DNA of 64,000 nt from NCBI RefSeq assembly GCF_014529945.1, contig NZ_JACVFB010000004.1:186001-250000 (forward strand), read 5' to 3'. Position numbers and translations under genes: made by a program. Below are positions 51,838 to 61,588 of the stretch, one piece after another. This stretch comes from Chitinophaga varians (lineage in GTDB: Bacteria; Bacteroidota; Bacteroidia; Chitinophagales; Chitinophagaceae). Position 1 is the stretch's first letter. Every line of letters starts with the position of its first letter. The notes below the pieces were generated by a model that saw only the letters and a list, made by a program, of their open reading frames with translations, made no database searches and was not told where the DNA came from.

Positions 51838-52899
51838 TTACCAATTGATCACTAAGTTACTGAAATATTCTGCTCCGGTATCCCGGATCTCCAGCTGATG
51901 GCGGCCGGGATACAGCAGCTGCAGCCGTTTCCGGACATTGTCCAGCCCAATGCCGCCTGTTTTGTCGCGCTGCTGGCCGGATACATAGTTATGCACGCTG
52001 AAAAGCAGCTGTTGATCATTGCACGTCAGGGTAATGGTGACGGGCTTGCCCGGACGATTACTGACGCCATGTTTGAACGCATTTTCCACAAAGGGCACCA
52101 ACAGCAGCGGCGCGATATTTTTGTCCGGCATCGCATTCGGCGTGTTGAAAACGATGCCTTCCTGAAAACCGGTACGGAGCCGCTGTAAGGTCACAAAATC
52201 CTGCAAATAACTGATCTCCGCGCAGATAGGCGCCCGGTAGGCAATGTCTGACGGTTGGTCTACCATGTAGGCCAACAAATGTGTCAGTGTTTTATTGGCT
52301 TTTATCACCTCCGGAGACCCCATCAGGGCAAGGGAGTAGATGCTGTTCAGGCTATTGATCAGAAAGTGCGAATTGAGCTGCATCTTCAGAAAGCCGGATT
52401 CTGCCTGCATCTGCTGCTGTTGCAGCATGGACCGTTTTTTCTCTTCCTGAAGCCACAACTGGAACAGCCGGAAGGAGAACGCAGCGATGATGATAATGAT
52501 GCTGCTCCAAAGCCCCTTCACGAAATATTCCCCGAGGGTAACAAATACCTCCACCTTTTGATGGTCTACGATCTGGTGTCCTTTGGATAATATGTCCTGA
52601 GCAAAAAAGAAGGAGATAAATTCGTATTTCAGCAGCGTAAATGCCGGTAGGATCACGAGTAAAAGACTGGCCGATAGTAGCGGTCGGCGCTTGTCCAGCA
52701 AAGGGGTGGCTATCCAGCGGTAGCAGCCATAAAACAGGACAAAGTTGACCAGGCCCAGTGCGGCACTGTTGATATGCACCGTCCGGAGGGTTTTGTCGTT
52801 AAAACGGATGATCGTCATGAGATTGCCGCTATACACCAGCACCAGCCAGCCGGCCAGTAACAACATAAAATCCCGGAAAGAACGACGTACATCAGACAT
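51838..52899 (-). CDS. LytS-type sensor histidine kinase
   Basis: 353 residues from the ATG at 52899. Four hydrophobic segments (about 10-35, 45-65, 75-100 and 120-145), then a linker helix and the His_kinase domain: QLNSHFLINSLNSIYSL with the phosphoacceptor H178, and the HATPase signatures VPFVENAFKHG and GGIGLDNVRKRL. It phosphorylates the LytTR regulator that follows. Its start overlaps the end of the upstream gene by eight bases, so all three genes are translationally linked. Confidence 0.93.
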   Translation of the reverse strand: MSDVRRSFRDFMLLLAGWLVLVYSGNLMTIIRFNDKTLRTVHINSAALGLVNFVLFYGCYRWIATPLLDKRRPLLSASLLLVILPAFTLLKYEFISFFFAQDILSKGHQIVDHQKVEVFVTLGEYFVKGLWSSIIIIIAAFSFRLFQLWLQEEKKRSMLQQQQMQAESGFLKMQLNSHFLINSLNSIYSLALMGSPEVIKANKTLTHLLAYMVDQPSDIAYRAPICAEISYLQDFVTLQRLRTGFQEGIVFNTPNAMPDKNIAPLLLVPFVENAFKHGVSNRPGKPVTITLTCNDQQLLFSVHNYVSGQQRDKTGGIGLDNVRKRLQLLYPGRHQLEIRDTGAEYFSNLVINW

Positions 52900-53851
52900 G
52901 ATCGGGATACAGTTTAAATTGATAATGCTGTTCACGGGCATGAACAGGTTGTACACTCAGTGTGACCACATCCTGCCTTACCTGTACCCTGATGGCCACG
53001 GGACCGGTGTTGTGAGGGCACTCCTGCAGCGCCGCTTCGGTTGTTTGCTGCAGCTGCAGGGCTGCCAGCGTACCTTGTTGTGTGTCGCCGGTGATCACCA
53101 GTTCCAGCGGCTGGTCGTTGTTACACAAGGTGCGCAGCTCCACATATCTTTCAAAGTTGAGCAGTTCTTTCGGAAGACTGACCGTATCTTTTTCCAGCGC
53201 TTTGTCATACAACATATAGCGCAGCAGGTCAGACAGCAGCAGGATGGCTTTTACGCCTTCCTGGTCCCGCTTATGTTCATCTTCGAGAATAGGGGTGAGC
53301 TGTTGCAGGTTCTGTAACAATAACCGGGAATTTTCCTGCATCCGTATATAACGCGCCCGCGCTGCTTCTGCGGCAGACGCCAGCAGGCGGTCCTGTGGCC
53401 CCGTTTGCTGCCGCTGCAACAGCAGCCGGTAACTGTAGGCCAGCAACGCTACGCCCAGCCCCGTTTTGGTGGCCATCAGAAAATAAATCGGAAAACTATA
53501 ATAGATGTTCGCTTTTCCAATCAGGGAATACATTCTGACCAGCACCTGATCAGGAAACAGAAAATAACCCACGGCATACTTGATAACCGCAAACCCGCAC
53601 ACGGCCAATATACTCCGGACAACCACCTGTGCATACTGCCGTTGCGCCACAGGCTTCGGTAACCACACAAAAACCAACAGGAAAAACAGTTGAAAATTGA
53701 TGAACCCATACAGGATATCCTGCACCAGCACCCTTTTCAGGCCGAAGACAGAATGAATACTAATCCTCAGAGATGGATAGGCATACAACAGTACCAACGC
53801 CATCCACACCACAAGGTGCATAAAATACCGGTATGGTTTATTGTGTCGCAT
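52892..53851 (-). CDS. Degenerate LytS-like kinase homologue (probable pseudokinase)
   Basis: 319 residues with the same layout as its neighbour: four hydrophobic segments, linker, then a His_kinase-like domain. At the phosphoacceptor position the neighbour has SHFLINSLNSI; here it is SRLLLQNLQQL with R176 in place of His. The ATP-binding VENAFKHG motif is replaced by TTEAALQECP, and no GxGLxN loop remains. The reading frame is intact, so it is not a broken gene but a catalytically dead partner, perhaps a heterodimer or sensor subunit for the active kinase at 51838. Confidence 0.75.
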   Translation of the reverse strand: MRHNKPYRYFMHLVVWMALVLLYAYPSLRISIHSVFGLKRVLVQDILYGFINFQLFFLLVFVWLPKPVAQRQYAQVVVRSILAVCGFAVIKYAVGYFLFPDQVLVRMYSLIGKANIYYSFPIYFLMATKTGLGVALLAYSYRLLLQRQQTGPQDRLLASAAEAARARYIRMQENSRLLLQNLQQLTPILEDEHKRDQEGVKAILLLSDLLRYMLYDKALEKDTVSLPKELLNFERYVELRTLCNNDQPLELVITGDTQQGTLAALQLQQTTEAALQECPHNTGPVAIRVQVRQDVVTLSVQPVHAREQHYQFKLYPDHV

Positions 53852-54158
53852 AAGTTAACAGTGGGTTGAAGATAGTATATGTCCCCTTGTTTTCTGCATC
53901 TGTAACGGCTTATTTTTTTCGTCCCCGCCAGGTGCCGGTTCGTCCTTTTAAAACGGAGGCTGATACCTGCAAAATCCTTATTGCCGGCGGAAAAGCGCTT
54001 GTCTGGCCCTAAAGGCGTTCATCCCCGGAAAAGGGCAGAATATACATTTACGTTTCCGGTACGTCCATTATCTGAAAGAAAAAATATTACGATATCTATT
54101 TTGGCAACACAATATCGGGGGACAGTATACCAACCATAATAATCAACCAACCACTTGT
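53852..54158. other. Divergent promoter region between the LytTR operon and susC
   Basis: 307 bases with no gene. It contains a weak -7-like element TATTTTGG (54097-54104, one mismatch). It also has three ACGT/CGTT-like motifs that could be LytTR sites: GGCGTTCAT at 54014-54022, TACGTTTCC at 54049-54057 and TACGTCCAT at 54060-54068, the last two 11 bases apart. Confidence 0.4.
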
Positions 54159-57100
54159 ATGAGAAAGTCAGCATTATTTATCCTTTTATGCATGTCCGGT
54201 TTGTCCGCCTATGCACAACAGGTACTGAAAGGGACGGTAAAAGATGCCACTACCCGTCAGCCTGTTCCGGGCGCCACGGTGAAGGTGGTAGGCTCGGCCA
54301 CCGGTGCTACCACCAACGAGAAAGGTGAATTTGAACTCAATGTGCCGGCCAATGCACAACTACAGATCACCTCCATCGGGTTTGAAAATGTAATGGTAGC
54401 GGCCAGCCTGATCAGAACAACACCCGTATTCATGAAAATGAAAGCTATTTCACTGACAGACGCAGTGGTAGTAGGGTATGGCACGCAGGCGAAATCCAAT
54501 GTCACCAATTCCATCGCTTCGGTGAAGGCCAGCGAACTGACGGCAGAGAAAAACGTTGTCAGCGATTTTGGTAAAGCCTTACAGGGTCGCGTTCCCGGCG
54601 TATACATCGCTTCCCGGGAAGGCACGCCCGGCAACGCTTCCAGCATCATGATACGCGGCGCGCAGTCGGTCAGCGCCTCTGCCACCAACCCTCTCATCGT
54701 GATCGATGGACTGGTGGTGGATGGCAATACCATCTCCATTAACAGCATTAACCCGCAGGACATAGAGTCCATCGAGGTGTTGAAAGATGCTGCTTCCGCG
54801 GCTATCTACGGCGCCAGAGGCTCTACGGGGGTGATCATCATCACCACAAAAAAAGGAAAGGCCAACAGCAAACCTTCCCTTAACCTGAACATGTACACAG
54901 GTGTCAACAATGTGCCGTTTAGCCGCCACATGATGAATACTGCTGAGTATACATCAGCTTTTAATGATTCGCGTAATAACCGTATCGGTGACATCGACGC
55001 TATATTGGCGAATCCCGGCACATTACCCGCCAACCGTATCAAACAGTTGCAGGATGAAAAAACAGTGTTGCAGGGACAGCTGAATGGCCTGAAAATGGCT
55101 GACCGCAGCACCGACTGGCTCGAACGTATCAAACATAAAAACGCTCCGGTCAACAATATACAGGCCAGTATGAGCGGCGGTGGCGAGAAAAACAGCTATT
55201 ACATGTCGCTGGGCCGCTACGCGGAAGTAGCTGCTATGGGTACCGGCCAATTTGAACGCTACACCGGTCGCCTCGATGTAACGCAACAGGTGAACAACTG
55301 GCTGAAAATAAACGGCAACATCAACCTGACGCAGTCAGTGAATAAGGACATGGCCAATCCGGTTGCCGTGGCATTTGCGGCCCGCCCGGATACACCGGAA
55401 GACCCTGTGTTACAGCCGGATGGTTCGCTGGGATACTACGTCGGCATGCAACAACATCCGCTTGGTGCGATGATGGACAACAAAAACAAAAATAAAACCA
55501 ACATATACCTGGGGAGCCTGTCGGCAGATCTGCAATTGCTGAAGGAATTGTCATTCCGCTCTTCCTTCAACGCTACCAAGTATAATGGTCTGAGCAACAA
55601 CTTCATGCCAGCGTCCTTATACCTCGGCAATTTTAACAACGGACAGCTGAAGGTGCTGGGAACAGACAATTTCTCCTACAACTTCGATAACTACTTTACC
55701 TACAACAAACGGTTTAATAAACTGGGCGTCAACGGAACGCTGGGCTATACCTATTACAACAATGAACTGAATGGCTTCGGCTATGAGTTGTATGGTTTTC
55801 CGAAAATCGACAATGTCTCCGGAGGCGGCGCAGCGGCCACCTATGGCCCTTCTTCCAATATCGGTAGTTTTAATACCAACAACCGCGAGATATCCGATGC
55901 CTACTTTCTGCGTACCGGCATAGACTGGGATGGTAGATACATGCTGAATGCCTCCCTGCGCCGTGATGGTTCCTCCAAACTGGTGAAGGACAACCGCTAT
56001 AGCTGGTTCCCTTCTGTTTCCGCCGGCTGGGACATATCCCGCGAGGCTTTCCTGATGCAACAACGCGCTATCAGCCAGCTGAAAGTGCGCGCCAGCTACG
56101 GCATCAGCGGTAACATGCGCCCACTGGGCTATTTCGATGCGCGCAACCTGATGAAGGCTACCTCTTATATGGGTAGTCAGGCGCTGATACTGAATACCAC
56201 CATCGGTAACCCGGATATCCGCTGGGAACGCACCAAACAAATGGATGCCGGGGTGGACGTGGCTTTGTTGGGTAACCGTATCACGCTGACAGCGGACTAC
56301 TACAACAAAACCACCGATGGACTGATGAGTAATACCGATGTGTCCTGGATATACGGCGCTTCTAATATGCCGGATAACATCGGCAGCATCCGCAACTATG
56401 GAGTAGACCTGCAACTGGCGGTGAGCAGCCGCACAGGTACGGCTTTAGGATGGAAGGTGAGCACGAATATGAACATCAACCGAAATGTGATCCTGTCTAT
56501 GAAAGACTCCACAGCTCCCTTTGGCGCGCTGGTATTTGGCGGCCCACAGTCCCGCTCCAAAGTAGGACAGCCCGTGGGTTCCGTAATGGTATTCGAGTCA
56601 CAGGGCGTAGATCCGCAAACAGGTGATATGATCTATACCGACCGTAATAAAGATGGCCGCTGGGATTCCAACGACTATGTATCTATTCCGATCGCGCTGC
56701 CGAAGTTTACCGGTGGTACTTCTATCATGTTGTCGTATAAGCGTATTACGCTGGATGCCCTGTTCACCTATGTGGTGGGCAACAAAGTATATGATTTCTA
56801 TGAGCAGACCCTGCGTAACTACAGTCTGGACGCCTACAGCGTGATGCCCAATAAATTCAGTAATCTGGTAGACCGCTGGCGCAAACCCGGTGATGTAACA
56901 GACATCCCCCGTGCTGTGACAGGCGTACATGGCGCCGGACAGGTGGCAGACTGGAACAGCAAACCATCCACTCAGTTTATCACCGATGCTTCGTACCTGC
57001 GTTTGCGTAATATCTCGGTGGCTTATGTGCTGCCCGCTAAAATATTACAGAAAGCAAAAATCAATCAGGTGCGCATTTACGGGTCTATGGAGAATCTTTT

Positions 57101-57215
57101 CACCATCACCCCCTATAAGGGATTTGATCCGGAAGCGGTGTCCAATACAGGTATCGTTTCCACTAACCTGCCGAACCCGCGTTCCGCTGTTATCGGTATT
57201 GACCTGACCTTCTAA
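54159..57215 (+). CDS. SusC/RagA family TonB-dependent transporter
   Basis: 1018 residues. Signal peptide ending AYAQ, carboxypeptidase-regulatory-like domain (VLKGTVKDATTRQPVPGATV), plug beginning TDAVVVGYGTQAKSNVTNS, then the barrel, ending SAVIGIDLTF. No STN domain, so it does not signal to a FecR, consistent with the absence of a sigma/anti-sigma pair. Partners with the SusD at 57228 to import an oligosaccharide or peptide. The flanking LytTR system is a possible regulator. Confidence 0.95.
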   Translation: MRKSALFILLCMSGLSAYAQQVLKGTVKDATTRQPVPGATVKVVGSATGATTNEKGEFELNVPANAQLQITSIGFENVMVAASLIRTTPVFMKMKAISLTDAVVVGYGTQAKSNVTNSIASVKASELTAEKNVVSDFGKALQGRVPGVYIASREGTPGNASSIMIRGAQSVSASATNPLIVIDGLVVDGNTISINSINPQDIESIEVLKDAASAAIYGARGSTGVIIITTKKGKANSKPSLNLNMYTGVNNVPFSRHMMNTAEYTSAFNDSRNNRIGDIDAILANPGTLPANRIKQLQDEKTVLQGQLNGLKMADRSTDWLERIKHKNAPVNNIQASMSGGGEKNSYYMSLGRYAEVAAMGTGQFERYTGRLDVTQQVNNWLKINGNINLTQSVNKDMANPVAVAFAARPDTPEDPVLQPDGSLGYYVGMQQHPLGAMMDNKNKNKTNIYLGSLSADLQLLKELSFRSSFNATKYNGLSNNFMPASLYLGNFNNGQLKVLGTDNFSYNFDNYFTYNKRFNKLGVNGTLGYTYYNNELNGFGYELYGFPKIDNVSGGGAAATYGPSSNIGSFNTNNREISDAYFLRTGIDWDGRYMLNASLRRDGSSKLVKDNRYSWFPSVSAGWDISREAFLMQQRAISQLKVRASYGISGNMRPLGYFDARNLMKATSYMGSQALILNTTIGNPDIRWERTKQMDAGVDVALLGNRITLTADYYNKTTDGLMSNTDVSWIYGASNMPDNIGSIRNYGVDLQLAVSSRTGTALGWKVSTNMNINRNVILSMKDSTAPFGALVFGGPQSRSKVGQPVGSVMVFESQGVDPQTGDMIYTDRNKDGRWDSNDYVSIPIALPKFTGGTSIMLSYKRITLDALFTYVVGNKVYDFYEQTLRNYSLDAYSVMPNKFSNLVDRWRKPGDVTDIPRAVTGVHGAGQVADWNSKPSTQFITDASYLRLRNISVAYVLPAKILQKAKINQVRIYGSMENLFTITPYKGFDPEAVSNTGIVSTNLPNPRSAVIGIDLTF

Positions 57216-57227
57216 TTTGATGAGATC

Positions 57228-58571
57228 ATGAACAAAAAATATATATTTCATATAGCCGTCGCCGGTAGTATGCTGTTTACATCATGCAGCAAAAATCTGG
57301 ATGACGTACAGCCGAATACACAGGTGACTTTTGACCAGATCAACCGCAGCAACCTGCCGTTGGTGGTCAATGGCGCTAAACTGGCGCTTACCAACAATGC
57401 CCTGTACCAGATATATGGCCTGCAGGATATTATGGGAGATGATTTTCAGTCGATATCCTATCTGACTTACGAAGGAAACAATGTGCCTTCTACCGATAAC
57501 TCGCTCACTTTTGCTTACAAACAGCCGTATCAGTGTGTCGCCAACGCGAACATGGCCATCAACTTTGCAGTGCAGCAGCCGGCAGGGGACAGCCTGATTA
57601 CCGTCAACCTGGGCGAGGCCTATCTTTTGCGTGCCTACTCCTATATGCTGCTGACAGAAATGTTCGGCGATGTGGTGATCATAAAAGGCGGTGAAAACCC
57701 TAAAGGCCATCCGGTACGCAACCCCGTTGCTGAAGTACAGCAGTTTATAGAAGCAGACCTGAAGGCCGCCGCCATTCAGTTGCCGGATTATAACGGTAAA
57801 TCACTGACCGGTTCCAAACAGGCCGCGCAGCTCTTACTTGCCAGGTTGTACCTCAATCTGGGCCGCAACGATGAGGCGCTGGCCATGGCGAACGCCGTGA
57901 TCAGCTCCAACCGCTTAACGTTGCAATCCAACTTCGGCGATATTTTCAAATCCGGCACTACCAGCCCCGAAGCGCTGTACCGTATCAATGAAATGTCTAA
58001 CGTCGGCAGTGCCCTCTATGGCCTGGGACAGCTTTTCGGCCCTGGTAAATACGGCGGCACGCCCAGAGCAGGCACCGGCAACACGTGGGTAGATAGCACG
58101 TTGCTGAAAACGTATGACGCCAGTGATATTCGTCGTGCTTTCTTCCTGAAAAACAAAGGGGCCGCTATCCTTGATTCGGTGTACTTCGTGACCAAATTTC
58201 CCGAGGAAACAACGCCTTCTTATCCTATCTGCCGCTACAGCGAAGCTTTCCTGGTCGTGGCAGAGGCGAACGCGCGCAAAGGCGTGGTCGACGTAACGGC
58301 CTATAACCAGCTGCGTGCGGCCAGAAAAGCGTCGCTTCGCAACAACAGCGATTTTGCCAATACCGCTGCGTTTCTGGCTGAAATTGAAATGGAACGCCGC
58401 CGCGAATTCGTAGGCGAAAGACTGCGCTGGAGTGATATGCAGCGGTTCGGTAAAATGAACGCCTGGTTACAGTCGTTCGGCCAGCCGGCGTCACATGTGC
58501 TGCTGCCCATCCCTACCCACGAGTTTGCGCTCAATCCTAATCTGACTCAAAACGCTGACTATAGCAAATAA
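57228..58571 (+). CDS. SusD/RagB family outer-membrane lipoprotein
   Basis: 447 residues. Lipoprotein signal with Cys at the end of MLFTSC (residue 20), helical TPR-like body (YLLRAYSYMLLTEMFGDVVI) and the SusD C-terminal signature MERRREFVGERLRWSDMQRF. Surface binding partner of SusC, 12 bases downstream of it. Confidence 0.93.
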   Translation: MNKKYIFHIAVAGSMLFTSCSKNLDDVQPNTQVTFDQINRSNLPLVVNGAKLALTNNALYQIYGLQDIMGDDFQSISYLTYEGNNVPSTDNSLTFAYKQPYQCVANANMAINFAVQQPAGDSLITVNLGEAYLLRAYSYMLLTEMFGDVVIIKGGENPKGHPVRNPVAEVQQFIEADLKAAAIQLPDYNGKSLTGSKQAAQLLLARLYLNLGRNDEALAMANAVISSNRLTLQSNFGDIFKSGTTSPEALYRINEMSNVGSALYGLGQLFGPGKYGGTPRAGTGNTWVDSTLLKTYDASDIRRAFFLKNKGAAILDSVYFVTKFPEETTPSYPICRYSEAFLVVAEANARKGVVDVTAYNQLRAARKASLRNNSDFANTAAFLAEIEMERRREFVGERLRWSDMQRFGKMNAWLQSFGQPASHVLLPIPTHEFALNPNLTQNADYSK

Positions 58572-58604
58572 CGAAAAAACATAAAACTTTAAACAATCAT
58601 CATT

Positions 58605-59834
58605 ATGAGAAAAGCAGGAAGAACAGGTATTTTACTGGCGATGCTGGCCGCTCCGGCGGCGCTGTCTGCGCAGGTGAACAAACCGGTAAAATCCATCACT
58701 GTGAGAGGCACCGTGGAATTCACTGATCCGAAGGCAGACGTACAGAAAGTATGGCTTTCCAAGGATAATTTCTCCGGTAAGCCGGTGATAGTGGATTCTG
58801 CAGTGGTAGGTAAGGACAATACTTTCACCTTTAACATCAAACAAGACCACCAGGGCGTATATATTATCGATGCCTTGCACTGGGACCGTGCCTCCTTCTG
58901 GGGCGATGCGGATGTAAAAGTAGCGATGAGAGGCTACGATACGGCACGGCACAAAGTGAAAGTACCGCACTATAATTTTGTAGAAGGCTCTTATGACAAT
59001 AATTTCATCAATCTGATGGCACTCAATTCCGAGCTGAATTACCGCCGGATGATTGATGAATATAACATGGAGTACTATGCCAAAAAAGCGACCGACACTA
59101 CCTGGTTCGCCTATATGAAGAATACCAAAAAGTACAATCCGATGCGGGAGGATTACCAGGTAAGGGAAGAAACCCTCATCCGCTCTTTCATCGACCGTCC
59201 GGTATTGGTGTATGCCCTGCGTGGCATGGCCAGCACGGAAAATACGGCCCAATATGAGAAAGCGATGAAGATGCTGGAGACACTGATCGGCCGTTACCCA
59301 TGGTTAACAGAAGCACAAAAACTGAAACAGACTATCCTGACTAACAGAGCCCAGGCGATGAAGCTGAAAACCGGCGAACCCATGCCTTCTGTAAAATACC
59401 CGAGCGCACAAGGTACGCAGGAAGGACTGGAAAAATACAAGGGCAAATACCTGCTGGTAGATTTCTGGGCCAGCTGGTGCGGTCCCTGCCGTCAGGCTAT
59501 TCCGAAAGTGAAAGAGTTGTACAGTACCTATAAAGACAACGGCTTTGAAGTAGTGAGCATCTCTATCGATACCGATCAGAAAGCATGGAAAAAAGCAATG
59601 ACGGAAGAAAATATGCCATGGGAACAACTGCTGAGCGACAACAAAGACAAAACGATGGAACAGTTCCAGTTCTCCGGTATTCCCACTATGTACCTGATTG
59701 ATCGCGAAGGTAAAATTCTGGAACGCTTTACCGGCTACTCTGAAGAAGCGGAAGCCAAAGTAAAAGATATCGTCTCCAAAGGCACTAAAGCAGCACCCAA
59801 AAAAGCAGCATCTGTTCCTATGACCAGCTTCTAA
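58605..59834 (+). CDS. TlpA-like thioredoxin-family protein with N-terminal DUF4369-like domain, first copy
   Basis: 409 residues with a signal peptide ending SAQV (about residue 23). Residues 25-130 are a beta-rich domain of the DUF4369 type, then a helical middle (NLMALNSELNYRRMIDEYN), then a TlpA/AhpC-TSA domain with the WCGPC redox site (C292, C295) in DFWASWCGPCRQAIP. Periplasmic thiol reductase or oxidase. Directly downstream of susCD and probably in the same operon, where such proteins often help fold cysteine-containing surface proteins. A Lys/Ala-rich tail ends the chain. Confidence 0.9.
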   Translation: MRKAGRTGILLAMLAAPAALSAQVNKPVKSITVRGTVEFTDPKADVQKVWLSKDNFSGKPVIVDSAVVGKDNTFTFNIKQDHQGVYIIDALHWDRASFWGDADVKVAMRGYDTARHKVKVPHYNFVEGSYDNNFINLMALNSELNYRRMIDEYNMEYYAKKATDTTWFAYMKNTKKYNPMREDYQVREETLIRSFIDRPVLVYALRGMASTENTAQYEKAMKMLETLIGRYPWLTEAQKLKQTILTNRAQAMKLKTGEPMPSVKYPSAQGTQEGLEKYKGKYLLVDFWASWCGPCRQAIPKVKELYSTYKDNGFEVVSISIDTDQKAWKKAMTEENMPWEQLLSDNKDKTMEQFQFSGIPTMYLIDREGKILERFTGYSEEAEAKVKDIVSKGTKAAPKKAASVPMTSF

Positions 59835-59853
59835 TAAAATCAATACACCAACC

Positions 59854-61017
59854 ATGAAAAAAACAACCCTGATGATCGCCGGCAGTTTACTGCTGGCGAT
59901 CAATTCAAACGCCCAGGAGAGAGGCTTTAAAATTACCGCTGATATCAAAGGGCAGGAAGATTACCGGTTGACGATCTCCCGGATAGCTGATGGCAAACGC
60001 ATCATGGATACGGCGATCGCTCATACCGGCGACCGCTTCGTGTTCACCGGGCATGTAGACGAGCCTGTTATCGGTACTTTGGCATCGGCTCACCCATCTT
60101 CCCGTTTTGAGTTTGTCAAAGGCGGAATGTTCATGCCCGCGCCCAGCCTGGATTTTGTGATCACCAATACGGATATTACCATCACTGCGGATGCGACAGC
60201 GCTGTTTAAAGGGACCGTCGCCGGCGGCCGGGAGAACAGAGAACTGAACATGCTGCATCAGCAGGAAGTGCCGCTGATTGCACAGGAATGGGAGGCACGG
60301 AAAAAAATGCCTACCCTTAAAAATGACAGCGTGGGCAGGAACGCGCTGTTGGAAGAGCAAAAGGTGACCAAAGCGAAACTATTGGATATCCGGAAACAGT
60401 TCATCGCCAAACATCCGGGCTCTTTTGTCAGTGTGATGTTACTGAGCCGCCTGAATGGCGACTATGACATGGCAGCTTATGAACAGGAATACAACAAACT
60501 GTCCGGTAAGTACAAAAATACTTACCTCGCCCAATACGTTGCTTCCCGTATTTCCGGCGCCAAAGCCACGGCAGTAGGCGCGGAAGCGATCGGGTTTACC
60601 AAAATAGACAATCACGGGCAGCCGTTCACGTTAGCTTCCCTCAAAGGCAAATATGTACTGTTGGATTTCTGGGGCAGCTGGTGCGGTCCCTGCCGGGCCA
60701 GCCATCCGCATCTGCGGGAAGTGTATGCCAAATACAAAGATAAAGGCCTTGAAGTTGTTGGTATCGCAGAAGAGAAAACAGATGATTTGGAATCGGCCAA
60801 AAGATCCTGGCTCAAAGCAGTGGAGACTGATAAAATGAACTGGATACAGGTACTGAACAACTACAATAAAAAAGAGTCGAACATGGTCATGGCATACGGC
60901 ATTGACGGTTTTCCGACCAAGATTTTACTGGATAAAGATGGAAAGGTACTGTTCAAAATCGTTGGTGACAGCGGTGCTGAGCTGGACCAGAAACTTAAAT
61001 CGGTGTTTGGTTTGTAA
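59854..61017 (+). CDS. TlpA-like thioredoxin-family protein with DUF4369-like domain, second copy
   Basis: 387 residues, same architecture as the previous gene: signal peptide (MKKTTLMIAGSLLLAINSNAQ), beta-rich N-terminal domain, helical middle (EVPLIAQEWEARKKMP), and the redox domain LLDFWGSWCGPCRASHP with C277 and C280. Sequence outside the active site differs greatly from copy 1, so this is an old duplication or separate recruitment. Last gene of the operon, followed by a terminator. Confidence 0.9.
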   Translation: MKKTTLMIAGSLLLAINSNAQERGFKITADIKGQEDYRLTISRIADGKRIMDTAIAHTGDRFVFTGHVDEPVIGTLASAHPSSRFEFVKGGMFMPAPSLDFVITNTDITITADATALFKGTVAGGRENRELNMLHQQEVPLIAQEWEARKKMPTLKNDSVGRNALLEEQKVTKAKLLDIRKQFIAKHPGSFVSVMLLSRLNGDYDMAAYEQEYNKLSGKYKNTYLAQYVASRISGAKATAVGAEAIGFTKIDNHGQPFTLASLKGKYVLLDFWGSWCGPCRASHPHLREVYAKYKDKGLEVVGIAEEKTDDLESAKRSWLKAVETDKMNWIQVLNNYNKKESNMVMAYGIDGFPTKILLDKDGKVLFKIVGDSGAELDQKLKSVFGL

Positions 61018-61021
61018 TCGT

Positions 61022-61050
61022 AAGCCCTGCAGTTCGTCTGCGGGGCTTTT
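61022..61050 (+). terminator. Terminator after the second TlpA-like gene
   Basis: AAGCCCTGCAG (61022-61032) pairs with CTGCGGGGCTT (61038-61048), one G-T pair, followed by a TTTTTTTA run. Confidence 0.85.
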
Positions 61051-61051
61051 T

Positions 61052-61588
61052 TTATTCTTTCTGTTTTTCTTCCATGTGATGTTCATAGCTTTTTACATTT
61101 ACTAAGAACACCAGCAGGATGATGATGATCACCACCAAAACGATATACGCGATCATAAAAGGAAAATTATAGATGCTGAGGGGCATTAGATTGGGTTCTT
61201 TTTGCCCGGGCCGGGAGAACGGCGCATCATCGGCCTGTGGCGCTTTCCCGGCTTCCTCTTTCACATAGGCCAGCAGGTCGCGGATCATATCATCGGAAAG
61301 ATCGGGATGGTCCGGCATGGCCACCTGGTTGTTCGCATTATATACGGCCAAGGCTTCTTTATCGCCCGCTTTCACCATACTCTGGGACGCTTTCACAAAA
61401 CGGATGATCCATTCTTCGCTGTGGCGCTGGTCCACCCCGGCAAGTGCCGGACCGGTCAGTTTTTTATTCACGTTATGACAGGAGGCGCAGCGTGCCTGAA
61501 ATAGTTTTTTCCCTTCTGCGGGGTCTGCGGCCTTCACTGAGAGGCCGTAACAGAGCAATAGTGATAGGCTGATCAGTTTACTGTTCAT
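61052..61588 (-). CDS. Membrane-anchored cytochrome c
   Basis: 178 residues. Signal peptide (cleavage near VKAADPAEG), single haem site CASCH (C34, C37, H38) with the distal methionine in QVAMPDHPDLS (M91), then a Pro-rich linker and a C-terminal membrane helix (about 139-166, FPFMIAYIVLVVIIIILLVFLV). It donates electrons to the haem-copper oxidase encoded upstream. The start overlaps the SCO gene by 11 bases. Convergent with the TlpA gene, sharing the terminator region. Confidence 0.92.
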   Translation of the reverse strand: MNSKLISLSLLLCYGLSVKAADPAEGKKLFQARCASCHNVNKKLTGPALAGVDQRHSEEWIIRFVKASQSMVKAGDKEALAVYNANNQVAMPDHPDLSDDMIRDLLAYVKEEAGKAPQADDAPFSRPGQKEPNLMPLSIYNFPFMIAYIVLVVIIIILLVFLVNVKSYEHHMEEKQKE

